From Candidatus Merdisoma merdipullorum (GTDB lineage Bacteria; Bacillota; Clostridia; Lachnospirales; Lachnospiraceae): a DNA stretch of 64,000 nucleotides. Every line of letters starts with the position of its first letter. The stretch's first letter is position 1. Below are positions 1 through 8,618 of the stretch, one piece after another. Made by a program: the position numbers and the translations under genes. The stretch covers positions 50,670 through 114,669 of the forward strand of contig DVLE01000036.1 of NCBI GenBank assembly GCA_018715645.1. The letters are read 5' to 3'. The notes beneath the pieces are model-generated. The model did no database searches. It saw only the letters and a list, made by a program, of their open reading frames with translations, and was not told the origin of the DNA.

Positions 1-1280
1 GTCGGGTCAAAGGCTTCTTTTTCATACCGGTTTCTGGAATACAGCGTGAAGCTTTTCTGAGGAAAATTTCTGGATGCGTTGCCGCGGATCCGGATACCGC
101 ATTCCTGATCGAGCAGAAGATCTCCATAGGCTGAAAAGAGTTCCACATGGGCCGGGCGTTCTGAACTCATGCCCTCCAGATAATAATTGGTGTAATCCAT
201 AAGCTCGCTCCAGGGAAGCTCAGGATAGATCAATCCATCCGCCAGAGCGCTGTCATAAAGAGAACCCAGCACATAGATGCCGTTTTCTGAGGAGAACAGC
301 GCTTCCGGATCTGCCGTAAGGGAAAGGACGGCGGCGTTTTCATAGCCCTCCTTTTCATTGAAATCAACAAAATAAGTGGAGGTCACGGTGTTGCTGCGGT
401 TTCCTTCTTCGTCAAAAGCTGCGGCGCGCACGACGACGGCTTTGTCCACAGGTTCGTCCGGAACCTCATAGAGCTGATCCGCGGAGGCAATGTCTTCCCG
501 TGCGGAGTAGACATTGGGAGAGGAGCTTGGGTCGGTGAGAGTCAGGGGGCCCGTGTAAACGGCAGAATCCTTTTTCGGCTCGCTCCCGTCCAGTGTATAG
601 CGGATAGTAAGTCCGCTGGATGCGGAAAGGACGACTTCCACACTGTCCTCATAGAAGCCGCCTGGAGTCAAAAAGACAGGATCGTCGAGAATACGCGGGG
701 AATCTTCGTTCGACACTGCGGGAGAGGGACGCAATGCGGCATAGGTATCTTTGCCATCCTCGACGGCTGCGTATACGGCTCCGGAGGCCAGGGAGGAGGG
801 AATATAGACGGAATCGATGGTATGTGTCGTAACAGTGCCGTCTTCCGTCTCGTTGACCCATGTCAGCAACAGGGTTTCTTCTTCTGTCAGTCCGAAGGAC
901 ACAGAAGGCGTGCCTTCAGAAACGGCGTCGCCTTCGCCCAGGGCGTAGACGATAAGGTAGCCGCCGGGTTCAACCTCCACAGAGGGCAGAGCTGACAAAA
1001 GCGGTTCGGAAGGGTCGTCGGAAAGATAGAGTCCGTCCAGGGAAACATATTCTTCTGTGGGGTTATAAAGTTCGATGTAGTCTTCGTAGACGGCCGTATC
1101 TCCTTCCAGCGTTTTCAGGCCTGTAACGCATACCTCATTGATGCGCAGGGAGAGGACGGGATCTGTATAAAGACCATTGTCGTATTTCCAGAAGAAAAAG
1201 AACAGAAAGACGAAAAAAAGAGCGGCAGTAAAAAGGCGGATCAGCATCATGCTGCGCCGTCTGGCAGAAAAAGCTTTCAT
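1..1280 (-). CDS. CotH/lamin-tail-domain surface protein, 3' part outside the window
   Basis: Reading leftward from 1280 gives an open frame of 426 codons that runs off the window edge. A short basic start and a hydrophobic stretch (about residues 10-30) form a signal anchor. Next come a lamin-tail-like domain (about 42-160, with 'RINEV' and 'DYIELYNPT'), a beta-hexosaminidase-C-like domain (about 195-300, 'YTLDGSEP'), and the beginning of a CotH region ('GIRIRGNASRNFPQKSF' near the cut). This order is typical of large clostridial wall-anchored CotH proteins; CotH domains can be protein kinases, but the catalytic part is not in the window. The start ATG overlaps the yigZ stop as ATGA, so the two are probably translationally coupled. 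Confidence 0.85.
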   Translation of the reverse strand, partial: MKAFSARRRSMMLIRLFTAALFFVFLFFFFWKYDNGLYTDPVLSLRINEVCVTGLKTLEGDTAVYEDYIELYNPTEEYVSLDGLYLSDDPSEPLLSALPSVEVEPGGYLIVYALGEGDAVSEGTPSVSFGLTEEETLLLTWVNETEDGTVTTHTIDSVYIPSSLASGAVYAAVEDGKDTYAALRPSPAVSNEDSPRILDDPVFLTPGGFYEDSVEVVLSASSGLTIRYTLDGSEPKKDSAVYTGPLTLTDPSSSPNVYSAREDIASADQLYEVPDEPVDKAVVVRAAAFDEEGNRSNTVTSTYFVDFNEKEGYENAAVLSLTADPEALFSSENGIYVLGSLYDSALADGLIYPELPWSELMDYTNYYLEGMSSERPAHVELFSAYGDLLLDQECGIRIRGNASRNFPQKSFTLYSRNRYEKEAFDP

Positions 1281-1945
1281 TGGCTCTCCTCCCCGTCAAG
1301 CAGAAGCACCTGACCTTCCTGTAACGCGTACCAACAGGCGCCGCCCCGCGAGAGAGAAGCCTTTCCCGCCGTTCCTTCTGTGATGGAGGAGGCAAAGGAG
1401 TCCAGAAAATTCTGCGGCACGAGAAGCTCCAAAGCGACCGCGTCTGTATAGGAGGAGGACAGAACCGGGATTTGATTCTGGCCAATCAGATATTGGATTT
1501 TTCCGAGATCGCTGTAATCCGTTCCGATCTCAAGGCGCACGCCCTTTTGCCGCTCAAGAATGACGGATGCCTTCAGAGCTTCCCGGACAGCGCCGGAATA
1601 AGCCCGTACAAGCCCGCCGGTTCCCAGAAGCGTGCCTCCGAAATATCTCGTTACGACGACTGCCGTATCGTGAATGTTTTCGCCAAGAAGTACATCCAGC
1701 ATGGGGCGTCCTGCGGTTCCGGCCGGTTCTCCATCATCGCTGCAGCGCGTGAGCTGATGCTGGCTGCCGATGGTAAAGGCTGTGCAGTTATGTCTGGCGT
1801 CCCAGTATTTTTTTTTCGTCTGTTCTATGAAGCTTTGCGCTTCTTCTTCTGATTTGACAGGGGCAACGGTGGCGATGAAACGGGATTTCTTTTCCGTCAG
1901 CTCCCCCGTTCCTCCCTGCCAGGTAAAGCGGTATGATTCAGCCAT
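1277..1945 (-). CDS. yigZ: YigZ/IMPACT family protein
   Basis: 222 residues, full length for the family. The N-terminal IMPACT fold is recognisable from 'EKKSRFIATVAPV', 'DARHNCTAF', 'DDGEPAGTAGRPML' and 'VVVTRYFGGTLLGTGGLVRAY'. A C-terminal ferredoxin-like domain follows. Relatives interact with the translation machinery or act as regulators; the exact biochemical role is not settled. It sits second in a minus-strand operon, 12 nt after the small upstream gene, and overlaps the following CotH gene by four bases. Confidence 0.93.
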   Translation of the reverse strand: MAESYRFTWQGGTGELTEKKSRFIATVAPVKSEEEAQSFIEQTKKKYWDARHNCTAFTIGSQHQLTRCSDDGEPAGTAGRPMLDVLLGENIHDTAVVVTRYFGGTLLGTGGLVRAYSGAVREALKASVILERQKGVRLEIGTDYSDLGKIQYLIGQNQIPVLSSSYTDAVALELLVPQNFLDSFASSITEGTAGKASLSRGGACWYALQEGQVLLLDGEESQ

Positions 1946-1957
1946 TTGTGATTCCTT

Positions 1958-2266
1958 TCAGGAAGCCTGGGTTTCCTCTTTTGTCATAATGTCATCTACG
2001 ATTTCCAGCAGGCACACCGGAGTCACCGCGTTTTTGATAAGCTGTCCCAGGAGACGGCGCGCGCGCGTCTCTGAGTCGGAAACGGGCGGAGTGCTTTCCG
2101 TCTCCTCCACTCCGGGATGCTCCGACAACGATTTTTTTACACAGATCCGGTAGAGGGGAGCGGCCGACCGGGCGCTTTCCTCCTCGATTAGATAGTATTT
2201 CAGGTTCAGCAGAGTCCCTTTTTCGTCCGTAACAGTTCGCGTCTCAATCAAAAATTCCTTGTACAT
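1958..2266 (-). CDS. Small conserved protein of unknown function (DUF6514-like)
   Basis: 102 residues from the chosen start. An in-frame ATG at 2284 exists, but a good Shine-Dalgarno (AAAGGAG, 2279-2273) lies inside that extension, six bases before the ATG at 2266, so I take 2266. The N-terminal half resembles a small beta-rich clostridial family ('FLIETRTVTDEKG', 'LKYYLIEEE'); the second half has a serine/threonine/proline-rich linker and an acidic helix. I recall this family as DUF6514 but could not verify it. No enzymatic motif is visible. It leads the minus-strand yigZ-CotH operon. Confidence 0.7.
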   Translation of the reverse strand: MYKEFLIETRTVTDEKGTLLNLKYYLIEEESARSAAPLYRICVKKSLSEHPGVEETESTPPVSDSETRARRLLGQLIKNAVTPVCLLEIVDDIMTKEETQAS

Positions 2267-2302
2267 CATGCTCTCCTTTGACATAACTGGACTTCAGAGA
2301 GT

Positions 2303-2308
2303 ATTATA
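2303..2308 (-). promoter_or_regulatory. Possible -10 box for the minus-strand yigZ operon
   Basis: Read leftward this is TATAAT preceded directly by TG, about 35 bases before the first gene's start. No convincing -35 box is found at 16-18 bases, so this is a weak call. Confidence 0.35.
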
Positions 2309-2495
2309 CAGGACAAGCTCTGAAAAGACTGTCGAAAACTGTAGGGGATAAAAATTCTATGCTACTATTTTAGAGCAATAGAAGGATAAAATCAATGACG
2401 CTTTTCTTTTTCATGTGTTTGGCTTTGATTTTATATTCCTTAAAAATAGGGAAAATGTGAAATTTTAAATTCCCCTTTATTCCTTGGGAAGTTTT

Positions 2496-2504
2496 TGCTA
2501 TAAT
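2496..2504 (+). promoter_or_regulatory. Extended -10 promoter of the penicillin-binding protein gene
   Basis: TGCTATAAT is a perfect extended -10 element; the -35 region is poor, as is usual for this promoter type. Transcription would start near 2511. This rules out the in-frame ATG at 2503, which lies inside the -10 box. Confidence 0.7.
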
Positions 2505-2529
2505 GAAACGATGTAGAGGAGGAAATGCG

Positions 2530-5154
2530 ATGAATTATGGAAAACGCGGCACTTCTAAAAAACAGAAGGCTATGCACTCCAAATCTGCCAAAGTACGCAA
2601 AAAAGCAAGCGTGATATTTCTGAAGGCGTTTCTGATCTGTGTGCTGTTGGTAGGAGTCGTCGGTATCTGTGCAGGTGTCGGCATTGTAAAGGGTGTCATC
2701 GACAATGCGCCGAGTATCGACAGTACCAGCGTGATTCCCCGCGGCTATAAGTCTGTGATGCTGGACGCGGAAGGGAATACGATCGCAGAGCTTGTTACGG
2801 CCGGATCCAACCGGGTGTGGACAGATATAGAGAATATTCCGGAGCATGTGCAGTGGGCTTTTATAGATATTGAGGATGAGCGCTTTTACGAGCATAACGG
2901 CATCGACTTAAGAGGTATCATGCGTGCGGCGATGACGGCTGTCAGCAGCGGCTTTCAGCGGACAGAGGGAGCCAGTACGATTACCCAGCAGCTCTTGAAA
3001 AATAATGTGTTTGATTTCATGAGCGAGGATACCTTTGTGGAGAAGGTGGAGCGTAAGCTTCAGGAGCAGTATCTGGCTATCGAGCTTGAGAAGATTATGA
3101 CGAAAGAAGAGATTCTGGAGGCATATCTGAACACTATCAATCTGGGCCAGAATACCCTGGGTATCCAGGCGGCGTCCAACCGTTATTTTAATAAGGATGT
3201 AAGCGAGCTTACGATTTCCGAGGCGGCCGTTATCGCGGCAATCACTCAGAATCCCAGCAGATACAACCCCATCAGTCATCCGGAGGACAATGCAAACCGC
3301 CGGGAGGATGTGCTGGACGCAATGCTGAGAAACGAGCATATTACTCAGGAAGAGTACGATGAAGCCATGGCGGACAACGTCTACGAAAGAATTCAGACGA
3401 CGAACGAGACGACGAGTGTGGCTGAGGTTTACTCGTACTATGTGGACGCGACGATTGAAACAGTAATCGAGGATCTGCAGGAGGTAAAGGGATATACCTC
3501 CCAGCAGGCTTACAATCTGGTCTATAATGGCGGTCTGACCATTGAGACGGCTCAGGATCCGGAGATCCAGGCGATTATGGATGAAGAAACCTCTGATCCG
3601 GAGAACTACCCCGAAAATATCAAGTATGGACTGGAATATGCCCTGACCGTCGTAAAAGAGGACGGAGAGCAGATCAATTACAGCAAGGAAATGATGGAGA
3701 CTTATTTCCGGGAGAATGAGTACGCGGATTTTGAGCTGCTTTTTGATTCGGAGGAGGAAGCTCTGGCTCATGTGGAGGAATATAAGGCGAGCATCGTGGA
3801 GGAAGGCGACACCGTATACGAGAGCATTGACATTACGATTCAGCCGCAGATTTCCATGGTGGTCATGGATCAGGCTACCGGATATGTGAAGGGGATCGTC
3901 GGAGGCCGCGGAGAGAAGACGGCCAGTCTTTCTCTGAACAGGGCCACAGACACCAACCGTCAGCCGGGTTCCACGTTCAAGATCGTATCCACTTATGCGC
4001 CGGCGCTTGATTCGGCGGGAATGACGCTGGCTTCCACTCAATATGACGCGCCGTACTTTTATGCGAATGGTACCGGCAAAGAGGTGCGCAACGCGAACAG
4101 AAGATACGGCGGATGGACGTCGTACCGGCAAGGTATCATGAATTCCACCAATATCGTGGCTGTAAAGACGCTGACAGATATTACGCCTGAGGTAGGAGCG
4201 GCTTATGTGCAGAATTTTGGAATCACGACGCTCCAGACACAGCCGGATGAAAGCGGCAATGTAGACATTACCCAGTCCATGGCGCTGGGAGGTCTGACGA
4301 AAGGCGTAAAAAATATTGAGCTTACGGCAGCCTTTGCGACGATTGCCAACGGAGGCGTATATACGGAGCCTGTATTCTATACGAGAATCCTCGATCACGA
4401 TGGAAATGTGCTGATTGACAATACAACTTCGTATACAAAGACTGTGCTTAAGGAGAGTACGGCCTGGCTTTTGACAAGCGCTATGCAGGACGTGGTTTCG
4501 AGCGGTACGGGAACACGAGCTAATTTCTCCGGAATGACCATTGCCGGAAAGACAGGTACGACGACGGACAACAACGATGTCTGGTTCGTGGGATATACCC
4601 CTTACTACACAGCGGGAGTCTGGGCCGGATATGACAATAATCACAGTCTGAACAGTTCGGCCGGGGAGACGCGGTATCACCTGAACATCTGGAGAGAGGT
4701 AATGTCCCGGATCCATGAAAACCTGGAAAACAAGAGATTTGAAATGCCGGATAACATTACGAGCGCCACAGTCTGCGCGGCGTCCGGCAAGCTTCCGATT
4801 CCGGGAATCTGTGATGGCATGATGAAGACGGAATATTTTGCGGAGGGTACGACGCCTACAGAGTACTGCGACGTACATGTGACGGGAGAAGCCTGCGTGG
4901 AGAGCAACGCGCTTGCCACAGACGCGTGTCCGACGCACGAGTTCCGGATTATTACGCTGATCCCGGAGGACAACAGTGTATCCGGTTCGCCGCTGGTAGC
5001 GAAGCCGTGCAGTCTGCATCCGGGCAATGTGATTGGAACGGTAATCAGTCCGATTACAGGCGGCACGACAGGAACAGGCCAGACAGCGGCAGGCCTGACA
5101 GGACAGATCGACACAGGCCAGACGGATGCTACGGCTGAGATTAGTGCGGGATAG
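2530..5154 (+). CDS. Class A penicillin-binding protein (transglycosylase/transpeptidase)
   Basis: 874 residues. It polymerises and cross-links peptidoglycan outside the membrane. A basic cytoplasmic tail and one membrane segment (about 28-56) precede the GT51 domain with EDERFYEHNG (115-124, catalytic Glu) and GASTITQQL (148-156). The transpeptidase domain has SxxK (Ser481-Lys484), SxN (Ser539-Asn541) and KTG (674-676). The C-terminal tail is rich in Thr, Gly and Ala, as in other clostridial PBP1 proteins. The start at 2530 is fixed by AGAGGAGG (2515-2522) seven bases upstream and by the -10 box covering the earlier ATG. The cation exporter follows nine bases after the stop. Confidence 0.95.
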   Translation: MNYGKRGTSKKQKAMHSKSAKVRKKASVIFLKAFLICVLLVGVVGICAGVGIVKGVIDNAPSIDSTSVIPRGYKSVMLDAEGNTIAELVTAGSNRVWTDIENIPEHVQWAFIDIEDERFYEHNGIDLRGIMRAAMTAVSSGFQRTEGASTITQQLLKNNVFDFMSEDTFVEKVERKLQEQYLAIELEKIMTKEEILEAYLNTINLGQNTLGIQAASNRYFNKDVSELTISEAAVIAAITQNPSRYNPISHPEDNANRREDVLDAMLRNEHITQEEYDEAMADNVYERIQTTNETTSVAEVYSYYVDATIETVIEDLQEVKGYTSQQAYNLVYNGGLTIETAQDPEIQAIMDEETSDPENYPENIKYGLEYALTVVKEDGEQINYSKEMMETYFRENEYADFELLFDSEEEALAHVEEYKASIVEEGDTVYESIDITIQPQISMVVMDQATGYVKGIVGGRGEKTASLSLNRATDTNRQPGSTFKIVSTYAPALDSAGMTLASTQYDAPYFYANGTGKEVRNANRRYGGWTSYRQGIMNSTNIVAVKTLTDITPEVGAAYVQNFGITTLQTQPDESGNVDITQSMALGGLTKGVKNIELTAAFATIANGGVYTEPVFYTRILDHDGNVLIDNTTSYTKTVLKESTAWLLTSAMQDVVSSGTGTRANFSGMTIAGKTGTTTDNNDVWFVGYTPYYTAGVWAGYDNNHSLNSSAGETRYHLNIWREVMSRIHENLENKRFEMPDNITSATVCAASGKLPIPGICDGMMKTEYFAEGTTPTEYCDVHVTGEACVESNALATDACPTHEFRIITLIPEDNSVSGSPLVAKPCSLHPGNVIGTVISPITGGTTGTGQTAAGLTGQIDTGQTDATAEISAG

Positions 5155-5163
5155 CGAAAAACA

Positions 5164-6342
5164 ATGACAGATTTTCTTGTTCGTAGATTTATTAAAAATT
5201 ATCAGAATACGGAGAGCTCCCAGGTAAGGACGGAATACGGAGTGCTGGCGAGTATAGTAGGAATCTTCTGCAATATTCTTTTATTTGCCGGCAAGCTTGC
5301 GGTCGGCCTTGTGCTGGGAAGCGTCTCCGTCATGGCGGACGCCTTCAATAACCTGTCGGATGCGGCTTCTTCGGTAATCGGCTTCGTAGGAGTCAAGATG
5401 GCCGGGAAGCCGGCCGACAGGGAACATCCCTTCGGACATGGAAGAATAGAATATATTGCCGCCCTGGTGGTGGCTTTTCTGGTGATCCAGGTTGGCTTTA
5501 CTTTTTTTCAAAGTTCTGTAGAAAAAATAAGGCAGCCGGAGGCGCTTAGCTTTGATTTGGTTTCCATGCTGATTTTGCTGGCGTCTGTACTCGTCAAGCT
5601 GTGGCTTGGGCGATTTAATAAAGTCCTTGGCAAAAGGATTCATTCTACGGTGATGCAGGCTGCGGCTGCGGACGCTTTGGGCGATGTGATCACTACATTG
5701 GCCACAATGGCTTCCATCCTGTTTTTCTATTTTACAGAGATAAATGTTGATGGTTTTGTGGGTATTCTTGTTTCTCTGGTGGTTATCTGGGCGGGAATCG
5801 GAATCGCGAAGGATACGCTGGAACCCCTGATCGGGCAGCCGGTGGATCCGAAGCTGTACCGGGAGATTACGGACTTTGTGGAGAGTTATGATGGGATTCT
5901 GGGAAGTCATGATCTGATCGTACATAATTATGGCCCTACCAGGAGCCTGGCGTCTATTCATGCAGAGGTTCCCAGCGACGTGGATATAGAAACCTCCCAT
6001 GAGATCATAGACCGGATTGAGAGGGACGCAGTGAGAAAGCTGGGACTGTTCCTGGTGATTCATATGGATCCGGTGGCTGTAAAGGATGAGCGGGTAACAG
6101 AGCTGAAGGAGCAGGTGACAGCCGTGCTGAAAAAAATCGATGAGCGTCTTTCCCTTCACGATTTCCGTGTTGTGGACGGTGAGCATCAGATCAACCTGAT
6201 TTTCGACGTGGTAGTCCCTCATTCCTACAGAGAGAAGGATATGACGCGGCTCCATCTGGATATTATTGAAAAAGTCAGCGAGCTGGATTCCCGGTATCAG
6301 TGTGTGGTTACGCTGGAAAATGGATATGTGGCGGAAGAATAA
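5164..6342 (+). CDS. Cation diffusion facilitator, probably manganese exporter (MntE-like)
   Basis: 392 residues. A proton-coupled metal exporter with about six membrane segments (first 210 residues), a cytoplasmic domain, and an extra C-terminal stretch. The metal-site quartet is Asn62/Asp66 (NxxxD) in the second membrane helix and Asp169/Asp173 (DxxxD, 'DALGD') in the fifth. That set is characteristic of Mn2+ exporters such as MntE, whereas Zn exporters have a His in the fifth helix. 'HPFGHGRIEY' lies between helices 2 and 3. No strong ribosome site is visible; the gene begins nine bases after the PBP stop and may rely on coupling. The metal assignment is inference from the quartet. Confidence 0.9.
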   Translation: MTDFLVRRFIKNYQNTESSQVRTEYGVLASIVGIFCNILLFAGKLAVGLVLGSVSVMADAFNNLSDAASSVIGFVGVKMAGKPADREHPFGHGRIEYIAALVVAFLVIQVGFTFFQSSVEKIRQPEALSFDLVSMLILLASVLVKLWLGRFNKVLGKRIHSTVMQAAAADALGDVITTLATMASILFFYFTEINVDGFVGILVSLVVIWAGIGIAKDTLEPLIGQPVDPKLYREITDFVESYDGILGSHDLIVHNYGPTRSLASIHAEVPSDVDIETSHEIIDRIERDAVRKLGLFLVIHMDPVAVKDERVTELKEQVTAVLKKIDERLSLHDFRVVDGEHQINLIFDVVVPHSYREKDMTRLHLDIIEKVSELDSRYQCVVTLENGYVAEE

Positions 6343-6366
6343 AAGGCCGCCGCGAACGTAATGCTG

Positions 6367-6397
6367 CTATTCACAGTCTTGAAGCGGCTGTGAATAG
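6367..6397 (+). repeat. Perfect 10-bp inverted repeat (CTATTCACAG / CTGTGAATAG)
   Basis: Arms at 6367-6376 and 6388-6397 enclose an 11-base loop. No T-run follows, so it is not a standard terminator. The right arm with its flank (CGGCTGTGAATAG, 6385-6397) recurs exactly at 47685-47697, again intergenic, so this may be a dispersed element. Confidence 0.6.
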
Positions 6398-6432
6398 TAA
6401 TGTTAAATAGCAAAAAAAAATAAAAAAAGTAC

Positions 6433-6461
6433 TTGCATTTAGTAAGAAGCTGTGGTATAGT
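6433..6461 (+). promoter_or_regulatory. Promoter of tRNA-Gln
   Basis: TTGCAT (6433-6438), 17 bases, then TATAGT (6456-6461), the latter preceded by TGG. Transcription would start about 12 bases before the tRNA. Confidence 0.8.
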
Positions 6462-6479
6462 AATACTCGCTGAAAACAA

Positions 6480-6551
6480 AGGGCTATCGCCAAACGGTAA
6501 GGCAACGGACTCTGACTCCGTCATTTCAAGGTTCGAATCCTTGTAGCCCTG
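6480..6551 (+). tRNA. tRNA-Gln, anticodon CTG
   Basis: Complete cloverleaf of 72 bases. Acceptor stem AGGGCTA (6480-6486) pairs with TAGCCCT (6544-6550), with discriminator G at 6551. The anticodon stem ACGGA/TCCGT encloses loop CTCTGAC with anticodon CTG, which reads CAG (Gln). The T-arm is CAAGG-TTCGAAT-CCTTG. The 3' CCA is not encoded and must be added after transcription. It has its own promoter and terminator. Confidence 0.96.
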
Positions 6552-6558
6552 CTTCTGG

Positions 6559-6587
6559 AACCCGGTGAGAAATCGCCGGGTTGTTTT
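6559..6587 (+). terminator. Terminator of tRNA-Gln
   Basis: A 10-bp stem (AACCCGGTGA / TCGCCGGGTT, one G-T pair) with a GAAA tetraloop, followed by GTTTTT. Confidence 0.9.
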
Positions 6588-6642
6588 TAACTGTAATTTT
6601 CCTGCCGGTTAAAAGTATTGTCCAATGAAACGGAGGGAAGGT

Positions 6643-7344
6643 ATGTATTCATTTGACAGCTATGTCCGCTACAGCGAGGTGGGCGAGGACAAAAACCTGA
6701 CATTGAACGGAATCATCAATTATTTTCAGGACTGCAGCACTTTCCAGTCGGAGGAGCTGAAGGTCGGGGTGCGGCAGCTTGAGGCCATGCACAGGGTATG
6801 GGTGCTGTCTTCCTGGCAGATTGTGATAGACAGGTATCCGGCGCTCTGTGAGAAAATTCATGTATCTACATGGCCGTATTATTTTCAGGGCTTCTGCGGG
6901 TACCGTAACTTTACGATGACAGACCAGGAGGGAAAGCTTCTGGCATGGGCGAACAGCCTGTGGAGCTTTCTGGATACGCAGACCGGACGGCCTGCGCGCG
7001 TTCCTGAGGAGATAGTGAAGTGTTATGAGCTGGAAGAAAAGCTGGATATGAAGTATGAGTCCAGAAAGGTTCCGATGCCGGAGAACGGAGAGGCGGCGGA
7101 GCCGTTCGCGGTGCAGAAGCATCATCTGGACACAAATCATCATGTCAACAATGGCCAGTATATTCAGATGGCGCGGGAGTATGTGCCGGAGGACTTCCGG
7201 ATACGCCAGATGAGGGCGGAGTATAAGAAGTCGGCTCTCCTCGGCGACATGATTTATCCGGTGACCGCGCTGGAGGACGGAAGGTATACGGTGGGGCTCT
7301 GTGATGAGATTGGGAAGCCCTACGCGGTGATCGAGCTTTCCTAG
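6643..7344 (+). CDS. Acyl-ACP thioesterase
   Basis: 233 residues. Cytoplasmic hydrolase releasing fatty acids from acyl carrier protein. Double hot-dog protein: the N-terminal hot-dog begins with the family signature 'MYSFDSYVRYSEV', and the second has 'HHLDTNHHVNNGQY', which holds the catalytic Asp/Asn and His of bacterial FatA-like enzymes. I chose the ATG at 6643 rather than 6625 because GGAGGG (6632-6637) lies five bases before it and the family starts there. The next gene begins 27 bases later, probably in the same transcript. Confidence 0.9.
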   Translation: MYSFDSYVRYSEVGEDKNLTLNGIINYFQDCSTFQSEELKVGVRQLEAMHRVWVLSSWQIVIDRYPALCEKIHVSTWPYYFQGFCGYRNFTMTDQEGKLLAWANSLWSFLDTQTGRPARVPEEIVKCYELEEKLDMKYESRKVPMPENGEAAEPFAVQKHHLDTNHHVNNGQYIQMAREYVPEDFRIRQMRAEYKKSALLGDMIYPVTALEDGRYTVGLCDEIGKPYAVIELS

Positions 7345-7371
7345 GGAGAGCAAAAGAGAGGACGGAAATAC

Positions 7372-8208
7372 ATGATAGAGCTTGGAAAGAAGCAGAAGCT
7401 TACAGTTGTAAAAAAAGTGGAGTTTGGAGTATATCTGGCGGAGGAAGCAGGAGCCCAGGAGCGGGTTCTGCTCCCGAAAAAGCAGGTTCCGGAAGGGACG
7501 GCTGTGGGCGATCAGATAGAGGTATTTGTATATAAGGATTCCAAAGACAGGCTGATTTCGACGGTTCAGGAGCCGAAGGTGCAGCTTGGCGGTCTGGCGG
7601 TTCTGAAGGTGAGCGAGACGGGAAAGATCGGAGCGTTTCTGGACTGGGGACTGGAAAAGGATCTCCTGCTTCCGTTTCGGGAGCAGACAAGACGGGTACG
7701 CGAGGGCGAGGAGGTTCTGATCGCCCTTTATACGGACAAGAGCAGTCGGCTTTGCGCTACGATGAACGTCTACCGTTATCTGGATCAGCAGTCGCCTTAT
7801 AAGAAGGATGACAGAGTGAGGGGAACCGTCTATGAGATCAGCAGGGAGTTCGGCGCCTTCGTGGCGGTGGACAACCGCTATTCCGGCCTGATTCCGAGAC
7901 GTGACTTCCACGGCGAGGTCAGGATCGGAGATGTGATCGAGGCGCGCGTCACGACTGTTCATGAGGATGGAAAACTGGATTTGAGCGTCCGGGAAAAGGC
8001 ATGGCTTCAGAGGGACGAGGACGCGGAGATGATTCTGGGCGTCATCGGCGAGTACGGAGGCGTACTTCCCTTTACGGATAAGGCTTCCCCGGAAATCATA
8101 GAGAGAGAGCTGAATCTCAGCAAAAATGCGTTCAAAAGAGCAGTGGGAAAACTGCTGAAAGAAGGCAAAATAGAAATAACGGAGAGAAGTATCCGTCGTA
8201 AATCATAA
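7372..8208 (+). CDS. CvfB-like S1 RNA-binding protein
   Basis: 278 residues, usual length for CvfB/YitL. Tandem S1-like beta-barrels occupy about 1-215 ('GKIGAFLDWGLEKDLLLPF', 'GTVYEISREFGAFVAVDNRYSGLIPRR'), and a winged helix closes the C-terminus ('LNLSKNAFKRAVGKLLKEGKI'). Relatives are RNA-binding regulators affecting virulence or cell physiology; the RNA target here is unknown. The ribosome site is AGAGAGGACGG upstream of the ATG. Confidence 0.92.
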   Translation: MIELGKKQKLTVVKKVEFGVYLAEEAGAQERVLLPKKQVPEGTAVGDQIEVFVYKDSKDRLISTVQEPKVQLGGLAVLKVSETGKIGAFLDWGLEKDLLLPFREQTRRVREGEEVLIALYTDKSSRLCATMNVYRYLDQQSPYKKDDRVRGTVYEISREFGAFVAVDNRYSGLIPRRDFHGEVRIGDVIEARVTTVHEDGKLDLSVREKAWLQRDEDAEMILGVIGEYGGVLPFTDKASPEIIERELNLSKNAFKRAVGKLLKEGKIEITERSIRRKS

Positions 8209-8244
8209 AAAAGTACCAAAATTTGAAAATTTGCAAAAAATCTC

Positions 8245-8273
8245 TTTCCAAAGCCAGATTTTATGGTTATAAT
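8245..8273 (+). promoter_or_regulatory. Probable promoter of the 77-residue protein gene
   Basis: TTTCCA (8245-8250), 17 bases, then a consensus TATAAT (8268-8273). The -35 box is only moderate. The gene starts 26 bases downstream, so the leader is short. Confidence 0.6.
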
Positions 8274-8299
8274 GGGGGAGAAGAAAGGAGTGAATAGAG

Positions 8300-8533
8300 A
8301 TGAAAGTTCAGAATATTACCGACATCGATAAGTTCTTCAAGGTAGTTGACAGCTGCAAGGGTAAGGTAGAGCTGGTTACGGGTGAAGGCGACAGACTGAA
8401 TCTGAAGTCAAAGCTTTCTCAGTATGTTTCCATGGCGAACATCTTTTCTAACGGTGAGATCCCGGAGCTGGAGATTATCGCTTACGAGAAGGAAGACATC
8501 GATAAATTAGTTTCATTTATGATCAATGGTTAA
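8300..8533 (+). CDS. Small conserved hypothetical protein, 77 residues
   Basis: An acidic soluble protein with no signal peptide, membrane segment or metal-binding cysteines. It has its own promoter, a strong ribosome site (GAAAGGAG) and its own bidirectional terminator, so it is a monocistronic real gene. It starts 'MKVQNITDIDKFFKVVDSCKGKVEL' (split here as MKVQNITDIDKFFKV and VDSCKGKVEL) and ends in a 'DIDKLVSFMING' helix. Codon use is strongly biased, as in well-expressed genes. I recognise the type as widespread in Lachnospiraceae but cannot give a function. Confidence 0.85.
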   Translation: MKVQNITDIDKFFKVVDSCKGKVELVTGEGDRLNLKSKLSQYVSMANIFSNGEIPELEIIAYEKEDIDKLVSFMING

Positions 8534-8535
8534 GT

Positions 8536-8576
8536 AAAACGAGGTAATGGTCCCGGAGGGACGGTTGCCTCGTTTT
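8536..8576. terminator. Bidirectional terminator between the 77-residue gene and coaX
   Basis: AAAACGAGG (8536-8544) pairs with CCTCGTTTT (8568-8576), with an inner GTCCC/GGGAC hairpin. The A-run on one side and T-run on the other serve both convergent genes. Confidence 0.9.
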
Positions 8577-8618
8577 CCATTTGGTGTTTTATGGAGGGCG
8601 CAGCCAGGGGCGGCGTTC

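Noticed and set aside
2503..2529. Earlier ATG for the penicillin-binding protein
   Set aside because: Lies inside the -10 box and has no ribosome site; 2530 has one at ideal distance.
2908..5019. A 703-codon open frame antisense to the penicillin-binding protein gene
   Set aside because: It is the mirror of a GC-rich coding frame; no ribosome site, no recognisable domain, and the sense gene has complete motifs.
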